64,000 nt of DNA from Marinomonas spartinae (GTDB taxonomy: Bacteria > Pseudomonadota > Gammaproteobacteria > Pseudomonadales > Marinomonadaceae), in assembly GCF_016461715.1 (NCBI RefSeq), contig NZ_JAEMUI010000005.1, positions 62,001 to 126,000 on the forward strand, read 5' to 3'. Each line of letters starts with the position of its first letter. The first letter of the stretch is position 1. The notes under the pieces are model-generated. The model ran no database searches. It was given only the letters and a program-made list of their open reading frames with translations, and was not told where the DNA came from. The translations under genes were made by a program, and so were the position numbers. This document shows positions 1-9,004 of this stretch, one piece after another.

Positions 1-1
1 A

Positions 2-658
2 GAGAACATTAGCACCATTCCCGCAGACCAAGAAAGTAGCCACGTTAAATTGATATTTCCTCAAGGAGAAACGAAACCATTTGTCCGAACCTATACGATT
101 CGACAACAGCGCCCAACAGAAATAGACATCGACTTTGTACTACATGAAGATGGTGGTCCAGCGTCGACTTGGGCGAAAAACGTACAAACCAATGAAGCCA
201 TTATGATCGGCGGCCCTGGCCCTAAAAAGATGATCACTCATACAACCGATTGGCAATTGTTGGTCGGAGATATGACCGCCCTACCTGCCATTAGTGTCAA
301 TCTTGCTAAATTGCCGGATGACGCAAAGGGCTATGCGGTAATCGAAGTGGTGAGTGAAGAAGACATTCAAGCACTTAGTCACCCTGCGGGGATTGAGTTA
401 AAGTGGATCATAAACCCTCACCCAGGCCAACACTCAACCACTCTACTTGACGCAGTAAAAGCATTACCTTGGTTAGAGGGCGTCCCCTCAGTATGGACGG
501 CTTGTGAGTTTAGCAGCATGAAAGCGCTGCGTGCCTTCTTTAAAAATGACAAAGCCGTTAGCAAAGAAAATCTCTATATTTCAAGTTATTGGAAACTAGG
601 AAGCAATGAAGATCAGCACAAAATTGCAAAACGAGACGATGCTGAAACAGCGCTATAA
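2..658 (+). CDS. Siderophore-interacting protein / ferric-siderophore reductase, 5' truncated by window edge
   Basis: C-terminal part of a ViuB/YqjH-type flavin reductase that releases iron from imported ferric siderophores in the cytoplasm, using NAD(P)H. The frame is open to the first bases of the window (residues ENISTIPADQ before HVKLIFP), so the true start lies upstream. The TTG at position 50 is not a convincing start. Visible family features are the FAD-binding RTYTIR stretch, the DFVLHEDGGPASTWA segment, the GGPGPKK turn, the SIP-domain strand LLVGDMTALPAI, and the C-terminal WTACEFSSMKALR and SYWKLG motifs. It converges with cysN across a shared terminator. Family assignment is firm; the siderophore cannot be inferred. 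Confidence 0.9.
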   Translation, partial: ENISTIPADQESSHVKLIFPQGETKPFVRTYTIRQQRPTEIDIDFVLHEDGGPASTWAKNVQTNEAIMIGGPGPKKMITHTTDWQLLVGDMTALPAISVNLAKLPDDAKGYAVIEVVSEEDIQALSHPAGIELKWIINPHPGQHSTTLLDAVKALPWLEGVPSVWTACEFSSMKALRAFFKNDKAVSKENLYISSYWKLGSNEDQHKIAKRDDAETAL

Positions 659-704
659 AGGGCACCCTCTTTAATGGCCTAGACATCGACAATCATCTAA
701 TCAA

Positions 705-742
705 AAAAATGCCAGCTCAATCTGATAAGCTGGCATTTTTGT
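705..742. terminator. Bidirectional rho-independent terminator between SIP gene and cysN
   Basis: AAAAATGCCAGCT pairs perfectly with AGCTGGCATTTTT (13-bp stem, 10-nt loop). The stem ends in A runs on one side and T runs on the other, so it can stop transcription arriving from either of the two convergent genes. Confidence 0.9.
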
Positions 743-784
743 TACCCTTAAGAACTAAGCTTCAAGTTATTGAGAACCAAGCGC

Positions 785-2398
785 TTACAAACGAGTGCTT
801 TCGATGATCAAGTCTACCACATCATCAACACGGGTTTCTTTGATCTCAGATTCTGCAATATCCGCATTACCAACAAGGAAAACCACACCCGTTTGGCGAA
901 CCAATTGAGCTTCTTGTTCAGAGGCATCGGCTTTCACTAAAGCAACCACCCCTTTACGCAATAATTGGCGCTCCAGTGACACACTGCTAGCTAGTACTTC
1001 GGCAGACAAAGCGATGATGGCAGGCTTTTGACCAAGACGAGCGGCACGGTCTTCCGCGCTTACTTCTGACTCTTCATCTAATTCAGCAACCACCTCTTCC
1101 ACCATACCCGCGCCCACCGTGACGTTAGTCAAACGGTCGATCACCACCAAGGCCCCAGTAAAGCGGCTGTCTGTGTATTGATCAAAAGCAACTGGCGCAT
1201 CAAATTGAATCACCGCATCACCAATTTCATTCAAACCCAATACGTCAATATCACTTTCTTCTAGGGTATTAACATCCACACGATGGTTAAAATGATGGAC
1301 TTTACCAGGCACCGTTTGTGCGCCCAATTTGAAGTCATACAATTTGCCTGAAACCAGTGGATGATCTGACATCCAAACCACAGAGGCTCGAAGTGTCGAA
1401 CCAATTAAAGGCTCCTGACCAACATGGGACAACATATCACCACGACTGATATCAATCTCGTCTTCCAAAGTAATAGTGACCGCTTGACCGGCTTTAGCAA
1501 TCTCCAAGTTACCGTCGTAAGTCACAATCTCAGCGACCTTGGATTTTTTACCGGAAGGCAAAGCCACCACTTCATCGCCAGGCTTCACTGCACCCGCCGC
1601 GATAGTGCCGGAGAAACCACGAAAATCTAGGTTAGGACGGTTCACATATTGCACAGGGAAACGGAAAGCATCACGTTTCACATCACGGTTAATCTGTACA
1701 TTTTCCAGTATGGCCATCAGTGGCTGCCCAGCATACCAAGGCGTACTCTCGGAGGCATTCACCACGTTATCGCCACGCAAAGCGGAGATGGGCACAAACT
1801 TAATATCTTCTGGGCAACGATTACCAAGCTGCTCAGTAAAGTCCAAGTAAGCCGCTTGAATCTCTGTGTATTTGGCCTCTGAGAAATCGACCAAATCCAT
1901 TTTGTTAATCGCCACGACTACATGTTTAATGCCTAACAGTGCGGCAATATAAGTATGACGGCGTGTTTGCGTCTGCACACCATAGCGAGCGTCGATCAAG
2001 ATAATCGCCAAATCGCAGGTCGAGGCACCAGTGGCCATGTTGCGCGTATATTGCTCATGCCCTGGGGTATCAGCGATAATGAACTTACGCTTCTCTGTGG
2101 AGAAGTAGCGATAAGCCACATCAATGGTAATACCTTGCTCACGCTCTGCTTGCAGACCGTCTACAAGCAAAGCCAAATCCACTTCTTCGCCCTGGGTGCC
2201 AGACTTTTTGCTGTCACGTTTAACAGCATCTAAATGATCTTCATAAATCAATTTAGAATCATGCAGCAAGCGACCAATCAGGGTACTTTTGCCATCATCT
2301 ACGTTACCGCAGGTTAGCAGGCGAAGCAGGTCTTTTTCTTCGTGTTGTTTCAAATAACCAAGGATGTCTTGGCTGATCAATTCGGACTGGTGAGACAT
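785..2398 (-). CDS. cysN: Sulfate adenylyltransferase subunit 1 (GTPase CysN) with unusual C-terminal extension
   Basis: Regulatory GTPase subunit of ATP sulfurylase. GTP hydrolysis drives formation of adenosine 5'-phosphosulfate from ATP and sulfate, the first step of assimilatory sulfate reduction. It shows the translation-factor GTPase motifs: P-loop GNVDDGKS (residues 31-38), DTPGHEQY (G3) and NKMD (G4), followed by EF-Tu-like beta-barrel domains. At 537 residues it is about 60 longer than E. coli CysN and shorter than CysNC fusions. Roughly the last 100 residues (from about 436) contain LERQLLRKG and end [13 protein letters not shown]. They loosely resemble an APS kinase domain without its P-loop (inference). 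It follows cysD by 18 nt and shares its transcript. Confidence 0.95.
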   Translation of the reverse strand: MSHQSELISQDILGYLKQHEEKDLLRLLTCGNVDDGKSTLIGRLLHDSKLIYEDHLDAVKRDSKKSGTQGEEVDLALLVDGLQAEREQGITIDVAYRYFSTEKRKFIIADTPGHEQYTRNMATGASTCDLAIILIDARYGVQTQTRRHTYIAALLGIKHVVVAINKMDLVDFSEAKYTEIQAAYLDFTEQLGNRCPEDIKFVPISALRGDNVVNASESTPWYAGQPLMAILENVQINRDVKRDAFRFPVQYVNRPNLDFRGFSGTIAAGAVKPGDEVVALPSGKKSKVAEIVTYDGNLEIAKAGQAVTITLEDEIDISRGDMLSHVGQEPLIGSTLRASVVWMSDHPLVSGKLYDFKLGAQTVPGKVHHFNHRVDVNTLEESDIDVLGLNEIGDAVIQFDAPVAFDQYTDSRFTGALVVIDRLTNVTVGAGMVEEVVAELDEESEVSAEDRAARLGQKPAIIALSAEVLASSVSLERQLLRKGVVALVKADASEQEAQLVRQTGVVFLVGNADIAESEIKETRVDDVVDLIIESTRL

Positions 2399-2416
2399 TC
2401 TTTCTTTACTCCAAAC

Positions 2417-3325
2417 TTAGAAATAACCTTGTTTCTTCTTCTCTTCCATCGACCCTGAAGAATCGTGGTCGATGACTCGGCCTTGTCGTTCTGAACTCTT
2501 GGTTAACAGCATTTCCTGAATAATATCAGGCAAGGACGCCGCTTCAGACTCCACCGCGCCAGTCAGTGGATAACAGCCAAGAGTACGGAAACGTACCGAT
2601 TTCATATCAGGCACTTCGCCCTCTTTAAGTGGCATGCGGTCATCGTCCACCATGATCAGAGTACCATCACGCTCAACCACAGGGCGTTGTGCAGAGTAAT
2701 ACAAAGGAACAATAGGAATACTTTCTAAATAGATGTATTGCCAAATGTCCAACTCCGTCCAGTTGGACAAAGGAAAGACACGAATACTTTCGCCCTTATT
2801 CACTTTACCATTGTAGATATTCCACAATTCTGGGCGTTGGTTTTTCGGATCCCAACGATGCTGCTTATCGCGGAAAGAATACACTCGCTCTTTGGCACGG
2901 GACTTCTCTTCATCGCGGCGTGCACCACCAAAAGCGGCATCAAAACCATACTTGTCTAACGCCTGTTTAAGTGCTTGGGTTTTCATGACATCGGTATGTT
3001 TGGCACTGCCGTGAGTAAACGGGTTGATCCCTTGCTCAAGACCTTCTTTGTTTTGGTGAACGATCAGTTCCAGACCTAGATTAGCAACCAGCTCATCACG
3101 AAATTTAATCATTTCTTTAAACTTCCACCCAGTATCCACATGCATCAATGGAAAGGGTGGTTTACCTGGGTAGAAAGCCTTCATTGCAAGATGCAGCATC
3201 ACCGCTGAATCCTTACCAATGGAGTAAAGCATTACCGGATTATCAAACTCGGCAGCCACTTCGCGAATAATATGAATACTCTCAGCTTCGAGCTGTTTAA
3301 GGTGTGTCAATCTTGCTTCAGTCAT
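2417..3325 (-). CDS. cysD: Sulfate adenylyltransferase subunit 2 (CysD)
   Basis: Catalytic subunit of the CysDN ATP sulfurylase. It is an ATP pyrophosphatase-fold enzyme with the PP-motif [10 protein letters not shown] and the downstream [10 protein letters not shown] and [16 protein letters not shown] blocks that are typical of CysD. I chose the ATG at 3325 (MTEARLTHL; 302 residues) because it matches the usual family start and has a GGGA element just upstream. An in-frame ATG at 3397 would add 24 residues that do not look family-like. It is first gene of the cysD-cysN pair. No clear CysB site could be picked out by eye. Confidence 0.95.
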   Translation of the reverse strand: MTEARLTHLKQLEAESIHIIREVAAEFDNPVMLYSIGKDSAVMLHLAMKAFYPGKPPFPLMHVDTGWKFKEMIKFRDELVANLGLELIVHQNKEGLEQGINPFTHGSAKHTDVMKTQALKQALDKYGFDAAFGGARRDEEKSRAKERVYSFRDKQHRWDPKNQRPELWNIYNGKVNKGESIRVFPLSNWTELDIWQYIYLESIPIVPLYYSAQRPVVERDGTLIMVDDDRMPLKEGEVPDMKSVRFRTLGCYPLTGAVESEAASLPDIIQEMLLTKSSERQGRVIDHDSSGSMEEKKKQGYF

Positions 3326-3431
3326 AATTTCCCATCTCAGATTGTAGGACTCTAGCATTTTTTCCACTATATCATGCATAGAGGTTATAAAAACCATGTC
3401 AACTAGATCATGATGATATATAGATATTAAA

Positions 3432-3454
3432 AAAGGCTCATAAGGTGAGCCTTT
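3432..3454 (-). terminator. Rho-independent terminator of trhP
   Basis: AAAGGCTCA / TGAGCCTTT form a 9-bp stem around a 5-nt loop. On the minus strand the stem is followed by further T residues, placing it about 55 nt after the trhP stop. Confidence 0.85.
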
Positions 3455-3509
3455 ATAGAAAGAGATGAGATGACTAAAGAAACCTCAGGCGTTAGAACGT
3501 TCAACCAGA

Positions 3510-4874
3510 TTAAGCATTTGGAAGATTGCGCATAATCATACCGAACGTCAAACCTTCAGGGCAGCTATCCATAGGAATACGCACCTTATGGCCTGACCCA
3601 GGCGCGACGACCATTGACTCTCCACGGAGGGTTTCCATGGCTTGCAATTGAACGAACTGGCTACCAGCGGGCGTCATTAATTCTAATGTGTCGCCTACCT
3701 TAAAACGATTTTTTACCTCTACCGTCAACCAGCCATTTTGCCAATCCAACATTTCGCCGACAAACTGCTGCTGGGTAGAGATAGAATTGCCATGTTGATA
3801 GTTCTGATACTGGTCATGTACATGACGGCGATAAAAGCCTTCGGTATAGCCCCGGTGGGCAAGGCCGTCTAGCTTATTCATTAAGCCCATATCAAAAGCA
3901 CGCCCGTATGTCGCATCATCAATGGCTTGACGATATAATTGGGCCGTACGAGCCGCATAAAAATGCGATTTAGTACGCCCTTCGATTTTCAATGAGTGCA
4001 CGCCCATTTCAATCAATTTTTCGACATGCTGAATGGCTCTTAGATCACGACTGTTCATAATATAAGTCCCATGCTCATCTTCGAACGCTGGCATGAACTC
4101 CCCCTCTCGACCTTGTTCACGAAGCAATACTACCTCGTCAAATGGCTTCCCTATCCCCAAAGTGGTTTGCTCCTTTGGATCAAGCGCTTTGGGATCAAAC
4201 AACTGTGGTGAGGTTAAATGGCTGCCATCGGCAGGGACAATATCGCCCGTTATCTCTTCTTTCGCCGCTTTCACATCGTATTGCCAACGGCATGAGTTGG
4301 TACATGTACCTTGGTTTGGATCTCGACGATTAAAATAGCCAGATAATAAACAGCGCCCTGAATAAGCAATACACAAAGAGCCATGGACAAAGGTTTCAAT
4401 TTCCATGTCTGGCACCATGGTGCGAATCTCACCGATCTCTTCTAAAGAAAGCTCTCGGGATAAAATGACACGGGTTAAACCGTAGTTATGCCAGAACTTT
4501 ACCGTCGCCCAGTTCACCGCATTTGCCTGAACCGAAAGGTGAATGTCCATATCTGGCCATTTTTCTTTAACCAACATCATCATGCCAGGATCAGACATAA
4601 TTAAGGCATCTGGCTGCATATCGATAACGGGCTCAATGTCTCGCAGGTAAGTTTTGATCTTGGCATTATGAGGAGCAATGTTACTCGCCACATACAATTT
4701 TTTGCCTTGCTGGTGGGCTTCTTCAATCCCCACTGCAAGGTTTTTCATATCGAAGTCATTATTACGCACACGCAAGCTATAGCGTGGCTGCCCTGCGTAG
4801 ACCGCATCGGCACCATAGGCAAAGGCGTAACGCATGTTTTTGAGAGTACCGGCGGGAGAAAGTAATTCAGTCAT
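3510..4874 (-). CDS. trhP: Peptidase U32-family tRNA hydroxylation protein TrhP (YegQ)
   Basis: U32-family protein that in E. coli supplies prephenate-dependent 5-hydroxylation of U34 in several tRNAs. It is not a proven peptidase in this subfamily. The family signature ETFVHGSLCIAYSGRCLLS spans residues 160-178 with cysteines at 168 and 175. Further cysteines follow in QGTCTNSCRW, a probable iron-sulfur site. Length is 454 residues, essentially that of E. coli YegQ (453) and unlike the longer RlhA/YdcP, which is why I call TrhP. It appears monocistronic, with its own terminator. Confidence 0.9.
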   Translation of the reverse strand: MTELLSPAGTLKNMRYAFAYGADAVYAGQPRYSLRVRNNDFDMKNLAVGIEEAHQQGKKLYVASNIAPHNAKIKTYLRDIEPVIDMQPDALIMSDPGMMMLVKEKWPDMDIHLSVQANAVNWATVKFWHNYGLTRVILSRELSLEEIGEIRTMVPDMEIETFVHGSLCIAYSGRCLLSGYFNRRDPNQGTCTNSCRWQYDVKAAKEEITGDIVPADGSHLTSPQLFDPKALDPKEQTTLGIGKPFDEVVLLREQGREGEFMPAFEDEHGTYIMNSRDLRAIQHVEKLIEMGVHSLKIEGRTKSHFYAARTAQLYRQAIDDATYGRAFDMGLMNKLDGLAHRGYTEGFYRRHVHDQYQNYQHGNSISTQQQFVGEMLDWQNGWLTVEVKNRFKVGDTLELMTPAGSQFVQLQAMETLRGESMVVAPGSGHKVRIPMDSCPEGLTFGMIMRNLPNA

Positions 4875-4946
4875 GGGATCAATAAATCAGAATAATAAGA
4901 ATGGGCGCATTCTAATCATTTGTAGGACGGTGGCTATTTGCAGAAC

Positions 4947-4974
4947 AAAAAAAGACCGACAAAGTCGGCCTTTC
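4947..4974 (-). terminator. Terminator of the coiled-coil gene
   Basis: On the minus strand GGCCGAC-TTT-GTCGGTC (one G-T pair) is followed by seven T residues, about 35 nt after the stop of the gene at 5006. Confidence 0.85.
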
Positions 4975-5005
4975 AATGATGTAGATCAAGCGAGGTTAAA
5001 GATAC

Positions 5006-5944
5006 TCAATTTGACCCTGAGCTCAACTGCTGCTGCAACATGATTTGATTGATCTGTTTACGAATCCGCAAGATCTCAGAATTAACTTGAGCTCGGAAAG
5101 CATCGTTTGAATTGAGGGCATCCTGATGCTTGCTAAGCTCTTGCTTCATCGCCGTAAGATCCGATCCACCATTAAGTTTCGCAACCTTTTTCTGCAAGGT
5201 AGACAAATCCTGAGACACTTGATCAATGCTCAATGCTTGCGCATCGTTACTGTCACTTTGGGCAGCAATATTCTGTTCAAGCTTCGCCAGTTTATCGTTA
5301 ATCTTAGTCAAGCTACTTTTTAGATCACTTGTATCCGATGCGATAGGTTTGACCTTATCCGTTAAATCGGCCACGGACTTGACCACCTTATTGTAGTTGT
5401 TTTCCAGCTCGTTAAAAGAATTGCCTTGCATAGCAACACGCTGCCCTTGGCTTGAGACATTATCCTTCAACAAGGCAAGTTTCTTATTGAGCGCATCAAT
5501 CGCATCACTATTATCTGAAATGTTTTTTCGGTTACGGTCGTAGGCAACTGCCCAAAGCTTACGTACCTCGCTCTCGTTATCCTTAATGCGATCTTCTAAG
5601 CTTTGGCCTTTCTTATCGGCTGACACATCCGCAGCAAGCAACTGATTGTCCAAGTTTTCAATCTTATTTTTCGCACCAGACAATTCATTGCGCAATTGTA
5701 AATTCTGCTGCCATAACCAGTAGCCTGCTCCGGCAGCGGCGGCTAGAATGAGGAAAAGTAATAGGTAAATACCAGCAAGACTTGGCTTTTTGTACACCAC
5801 AGATTGGTTTGTGGATGGTCTTGTTGGGGGTGGATTTAAGCGGCGTTTAGGATCCTGCTGCGACCGCTGTTGTGGGCGTCTATCGCTGACTTCGTCCTGG
5901 TCTAAAGTCAAACTTGGTATTTCGATGTCATCTTTTCTTGGCAT
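5006..5944 (-). CDS. Unrecognised single-pass membrane protein with long periplasmic coiled coil
   Basis: I do not recognise this 312-residue protein. Residues 1 to about 50 are a charged, proline- and glutamine-rich cytoplasmic segment. Residues 54-77 are a hydrophobic helix (LAGIYLLLFLILAAAAGAGYW). The rest, to the C-terminus, is a heptad-rich coiled coil with many Leu/Ala/Lys/Asp/Gln and a short conserved-looking patch, RKLWAVAYDRNRKNI, near residue 130. The layout (N-in anchor, periplasmic rod) resembles envelope scaffolds, but no enzymatic motif is seen. It is divergent from sodB and has its own terminator. Function unknown. Confidence 0.75.
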   Translation of the reverse strand: MPRKDDIEIPSLTLDQDEVSDRRPQQRSQQDPKRRLNPPPTRPSTNQSVVYKKPSLAGIYLLLFLILAAAAGAGYWLWQQNLQLRNELSGAKNKIENLDNQLLAADVSADKKGQSLEDRIKDNESEVRKLWAVAYDRNRKNISDNSDAIDALNKKLALLKDNVSSQGQRVAMQGNSFNELENNYNKVVKSVADLTDKVKPIASDTSDLKSSLTKINDKLAKLEQNIAAQSDSNDAQALSIDQVSQDLSTLQKKVAKLNGGSDLTAMKQELSKHQDALNSNDAFRAQVNSEILRIRKQINQIMLQQQLSSGSN

Positions 5945-6026
5945 GGCGTTATGGTATCTTCGCTATTAACAAAAATTATGAAACTAATAACCACAAAAAC
6001 TTAATGATTATTATATTTCAAAGTTC

Positions 6027-6068
6027 GGTGCTACTATATAAGCACCATTAACTGCTTGATAACAAGCA
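6027..6068 (+). promoter_or_regulatory. Two inverted repeats in the sodB promoter/leader
   Basis: GGTGCT and AGCACC (6027-6032 and 6041-6046) flank ACTATATA, a possible -10 region. Immediately downstream TGCTTG-ATAA-CAAGCA (6053-6068) is a perfect 6-bp hairpin in the probable leader. The first could be an operator and the second an mRNA stem; both readings are inference. Confidence 0.45.
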
Positions 6069-6100
6069 TTTTTCGTTAATACAAAGCAAGGAGAAAAGAA

Positions 6101-6685
6101 ATGGCTTTTGAATTACCCGCTCTTCCTTATGCTAAAGACGCACTTGAGCCTCATATGTCAGTTGAGACCCTTGAGTACCACTACGGCAAGCACCACAACA
6201 CATACGTAGTGAAGCTAAATGGTTTGATTCCTGGCACAGAATATGAAAATAAATCTCTAGAAGAAATCATCACTTCTGCTCCAGCGGGTGGCGTATTCAA
6301 CAACGCGGCGCAAATCTGGAACCATACGTTCTTCTGGAACAGCCTAAGCCCTAATGGTGGTGGCGAGCCTACTGGCGCGCTAGCTGAAGCGATCAATGCA
6401 AAATGGGGCTCTTTCGCGAAGTTCCAAGAAGCATTCAACGACAAAGCGGTTAACAACTTTGGTTCTAGCTGGACTTGGCTGGTTAAAACCGCTGACGGTT
6501 CTCTAGACATCGTTAATACTAGTAATGCTGGCAATCCACTTACTGATGGTTTGACGCCTGTACTGACTGTTGACTTGTGGGAACACGCTTACTACATCGA
6601 TTACCGTAACGTACGTCCTGATTACCTAAAAGGTTTCTGGGCATTGGCTAACTGGGATTTCGCTGCCGCAAACTTCGCAGCGTAA
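6101..6685 (+). CDS. sodB: Iron superoxide dismutase
   Basis: Cytoplasmic Fe-SOD that dismutates superoxide to peroxide and oxygen. Metal ligands are visible: His27 in EYHYGKHH, the His in [11 protein letters not shown], and the Asp and His of [11 protein letters not shown]. The Gln in [11 protein letters not shown] is where iron enzymes carry their second-shell glutamine. Length 194 is normal. A strong AAGGAG Shine-Dalgarno precedes the ATG. It is monocistronic, between a leader with two inverted repeats and a strong terminator. Confidence 0.97.
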   Translation: MAFELPALPYAKDALEPHMSVETLEYHYGKHHNTYVVKLNGLIPGTEYENKSLEEIITSAPAGGVFNNAAQIWNHTFFWNSLSPNGGGEPTGALAEAINAKWGSFAKFQEAFNDKAVNNFGSSWTWLVKTADGSLDIVNTSNAGNPLTDGLTPVLTVDLWEHAYYIDYRNVRPDYLKGFWALANWDFAAANFAA

Positions 6686-6717
6686 TTCACTTTTACCAAA
6701 TTGTAATGCAGTCTAAA

Positions 6718-6742
6718 AACGCGGCCAAGTGCCGCGTTTTTT
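6718..6742 (+). terminator. sodB terminator
   Basis: AACGCGGC-CAAGT-GCCGCGTT stem-loop (8 bp) followed by TTTTC, about 30 nt after the sodB stop codon. Confidence 0.9.
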
Positions 6743-6863
6743 CTTATTGATGAATCAGTTAGAGCTACCAATCAATAAATACACTAAATAGTCATTATTT
6801 TTCAAACCCATCTAGGCTTAAAAAACCTTTAACTTAATAGTTTTTATTAATACATAGAATCAA

Positions 6864-7304
6864 TCATTTTTGCATTTCTTTTTGCGCAATCAACTTAGCT
6901 TGAATAAATTCTGAATGAGGCATAAACAGCAGATCACTAATAGAGCGAATACGATGATCTTCGTAGGCGTCAACATCACCATCAGCATAGGCAACTCGCC
7001 ATAAGCCAATCAACAATTCCATTTTTTGCTCTAAAGAGGCATTATCATTTATCACTTTAGTAAACTGATAAAGATCGTTCGCCTCCTTAATACCCGCCTT
7101 TGCTTCTTCAAAAAGCATGTCCACATCATCTCCTAAATCCGTCACGCCTTTTAGGAAGTCTTTCATTTGAGTGACTTCTTTTTCATTGACGTCATCATCC
7201 GCCATAATAACCTCCATCATGAGCGCTGCCACTGCTCTTTGATAAGAGATACGCTCATGGGGCTCAGTAGATACCTGAAAAAGGCTTTTTAATGCTTGTA
7301 ACAT
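6864..7304 (-). CDS. TerB-family protein
   Basis: A 146-residue all-helical protein of the TerB (tellurite resistance B) fold. The first helix pair carries acidic MADDDVNEKE and the second, paralogous half carries YADGDVDAYEDHRI. These are the two metal-binding acidic motifs expected of TerB. Its cellular role outside true ter operons is unknown; a divalent-metal-binding adaptor role is a family inference. It overlaps the upstream gene by 16 nt, so the two are probably co-translated. No other ter genes are nearby. Confidence 0.85.
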   Translation of the reverse strand: MLQALKSLFQVSTEPHERISYQRAVAALMMEVIMADDDVNEKEVTQMKDFLKGVTDLGDDVDMLFEEAKAGIKEANDLYQFTKVINDNASLEQKMELLIGLWRVAYADGDVDAYEDHRIRSISDLLFMPHSEFIQAKLIAQKEMQK

Positions 7305-7825
7305 GAATTCTCCAGTAAATTATCTAGAACTTGATGACGCAACTCACTAATCAAACGGTTGGGGAACTGACGATAATCAAGGTATGGACACCAAACTTGA
7401 TGGTCATAAAAAGCAGCCTGCTGTTTGTCTCCCACCACCGTCGCCCTTTCATCAATCACTATGTCTTGACGAAAGGTATTACCAACGATAAACACAACAC
7501 ATTCTTGACTGACCTCATCACTCGCCGCGTAATACTCCTCCAGCTGGTGCTTATCCCAAATGATCGCACAACGAGAAAATAAACACTCATCACGATAATA
7601 TCGCCAATCTTCCTGCGAAGGCACTAACAACTTCGCTATAATAGTGAATATTTTACGCCAATGATTCCCATTTAATTCAATCAGCAAGGGAACATTCGGA
7701 TAAGATAAAAAGGCCTCATCATAATCCGACGGCAACACAGGCTTATTTGGCATGAGAAAAATACATTGCGCGGTTTCCTTTGGAGCGCCTAACCACAGCA
7801 ACGCATCATTACTTAAATCAGACAT
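7289..7825 (-). CDS. Conserved hypothetical protein preceding TerB protein
   Basis: A 178-residue soluble protein I cannot assign with certainty; it may be one of the small DUF families of marine gammaproteobacteria (DUF6942 is a guess from memory). It has no signal peptide or transmembrane segment. Notable blocks are FLMPNKP, SYPNVPLLIELNGNHWRKIF, a Trp/Tyr-rich DWRYYRDECLF and the C-terminal CPYLDYRQFPNRLISELRHQVL. Its end overlaps the start of the TerB gene, which suggests a functional pair. Confidence 0.7.
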   Translation of the reverse strand: MSDLSNDALLWLGAPKETAQCIFLMPNKPVLPSDYDEAFLSYPNVPLLIELNGNHWRKIFTIIAKLLVPSQEDWRYYRDECLFSRCAIIWDKHQLEEYYAASDEVSQECVVFIVGNTFRQDIVIDERATVVGDKQQAAFYDHQVWCPYLDYRQFPNRLISELRHQVLDNLLENSCYKH

Positions 7826-7960
7826 CCCACACCTTGAATAGGTTCATTTATTATGACCATAGTAACTAACTAATGTTCAAAGACGATGGAAGAAGAGAAT
7901 ATTCATTAAAAAAACAAATAGCATCCTAGATTAATCCTTTAATTTCATACGAAACTTAAC

Positions 7961-7976
7961 AGAATAAGCTTATTCT
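7961..7976. promoter_or_regulatory. Perfect 16-bp palindrome upstream of the YeeE/YedE pair (candidate operator)
   Basis: AGAATAAGCTTATTCT is self-complementary over all 16 bases and lies 53 nt before the first YeeE ATG, next to an AT-rich stretch (TATTATGATATATT) that could hold the -10. A homodimeric repressor site is likely; the regulator is unknown. ArsR-type sulfur sensors are candidates only because they often control such transporter genes. Confidence 0.55.
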
Positions 7977-8029
7977 ATTATGATATATTATTAACTATCT
8001 TCTCAGACAACCTCAACGAGATTACCACC

Positions 8030-8440
8030 ATGACTGACATACTTTATCCCATCCTTGGCGGGCTTTGCATTGGTCTTTCAGCAAGCATTTACTTGTTAGC
8101 AACAGGTAAAATTATGGGCATCAGTGGCCTGTTGTCCCAAGCATTGTTTGGTCCACCTGGCATGAATACAAAATGGTTACCTCTTATATTTCTTGTCGGC
8201 ACCGTTGTTGGTGGCGCAAGTTACGGTGTTTTAACTCACCAGACGGTACCCTTTCCCGATCCCAGAAGCCCGCTTTTATTGATTACTTCTGGCCTTCTCG
8301 TTGGCTATGGAACTCGCCTTGGCAGTGGTTGCACCAGTGGGCATGGCGTATGTGGCATTTCCCGTGGTTCGATTCGCTCTTTGACCGCAACCGCCATATT
8401 TATGGTGACAGCTATTCTAACCGTGATGATCACGAAATAA
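8030..8440 (+). CDS. YeeE/YedE-family membrane protein, first half-transporter
   Basis: Small polytopic inner-membrane protein (136 residues, about four hydrophobic helices) of the YeeE/YedE sulfur-transport family. It carries the diagnostic [21 protein letters not shown] segment, whose conserved cysteine and GxGCTSGHG core form the substrate path in TsuA-type thiosulfate transporters. It is half the size of TsuA, and the next gene provides the other half, as in PmpA/PmpB-like pairs. The cargo is probably thiosulfate or a related sulfur compound (family inference). Confidence 0.88.
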   Translation: MTDILYPILGGLCIGLSASIYLLATGKIMGISGLLSQALFGPPGMNTKWLPLIFLVGTVVGGASYGVLTHQTVPFPDPRSPLLLITSGLLVGYGTRLGSGCTSGHGVCGISRGSIRSLTATAIFMVTAILTVMITK

Positions 8441-8450
8441 GGTCCTGATT

Positions 8451-8873
8451 ATGATGATATTAATTACGCTATTTTGCGGTATTTTATTTGGTGTCGGCCT
8501 CGCGTTATCGCAAATGACTAACCCCGCAGTCGTTCTTGGCTTTTTAGACATTTTCGGCAACTGGAACCCGTCTTTAATTTTTGTAATGGGCTCCGCTATT
8601 GTAGTAGGGGTTATAAGCTATGCCATCAAAAATGGCCGTCAAGCCCCTTGGCTAGCCAAAAATTGGTCTGTCCCAACCCATACTCATATTGATGCTAAGC
8701 TGGTTATCGGCAGCGCTCTATTTGGCATTGGCTGGGGGTTGAGTGGTTACTGTCCGGGACCAGGCCTAACCGCTTTAGTTAACAACCCTCAAGAAGGCTT
8801 TTACTTTATTGGGGCAGTTATTATAGGAAGTGGTATTTTTTATATACAAAACAAACGATTAGCAAAAGCCTAA
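8451..8873 (+). CDS. YeeE/YedE-family (DUF6691) membrane protein, second half-transporter
   Basis: 140-residue partner of the preceding gene, starting 10 nt after its stop. It has four hydrophobic helices, the ALSQMTNPAVVLGFLD motif near the N-terminus and GWGLSGYCPGPGLTAL, the counterpart of the first protein's cysteine motif. The two probably assemble into one pseudo-symmetric sulfur-compound channel or transporter. No rhodanese or persulfide dioxygenase gene accompanies them here, unlike in many such operons. Confidence 0.88.
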   Translation: MMILITLFCGILFGVGLALSQMTNPAVVLGFLDIFGNWNPSLIFVMGSAIVVGVISYAIKNGRQAPWLAKNWSVPTHTHIDAKLVIGSALFGIGWGLSGYCPGPGLTALVNNPQEGFYFIGAVIIGSGIFYIQNKRLAKA

Positions 8874-8880
8874 CCCATCA

Positions 8881-8920
8881 AAGCATGGATTTTTTAGTCA
8901 TAAAAAATTCATGCTTTCTT
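8881..8920 (+). terminator. Terminator after the YeeE pair
   Basis: AAGCATG...CATGCTT and the inner TTTTTT/AAAAAA make a long stem (about 15 bp with one G-T pair) around a 6-nt loop, 7 nt after the stop codon. Confidence 0.8.
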
Positions 8921-8969
8921 CCTGCTACATCCCTAACTACACTTTCCTTTCTTGAGACAAAAAAAACAC

Positions 8970-8998
8970 TTGACGCGAGACCCCTTGGGTTTTAAATT
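8970..8998 (+). promoter_or_regulatory. Probable sigma-70 promoter of speC
   Basis: TTGACG, 17-nt spacer, TAAATT. Transcription from here would give a leader of about 155 nt before the speC start codon. Confidence 0.6.
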
Positions 8999-9004
8999 TC
9001 GCCC

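Noticed and set aside
6001..6020. Possible Fur box (TTAATGATTATTATATTT) upstream of sodB
   Set aside because: AT-rich and only loosely like the Fur consensus; not enough matches to annotate.
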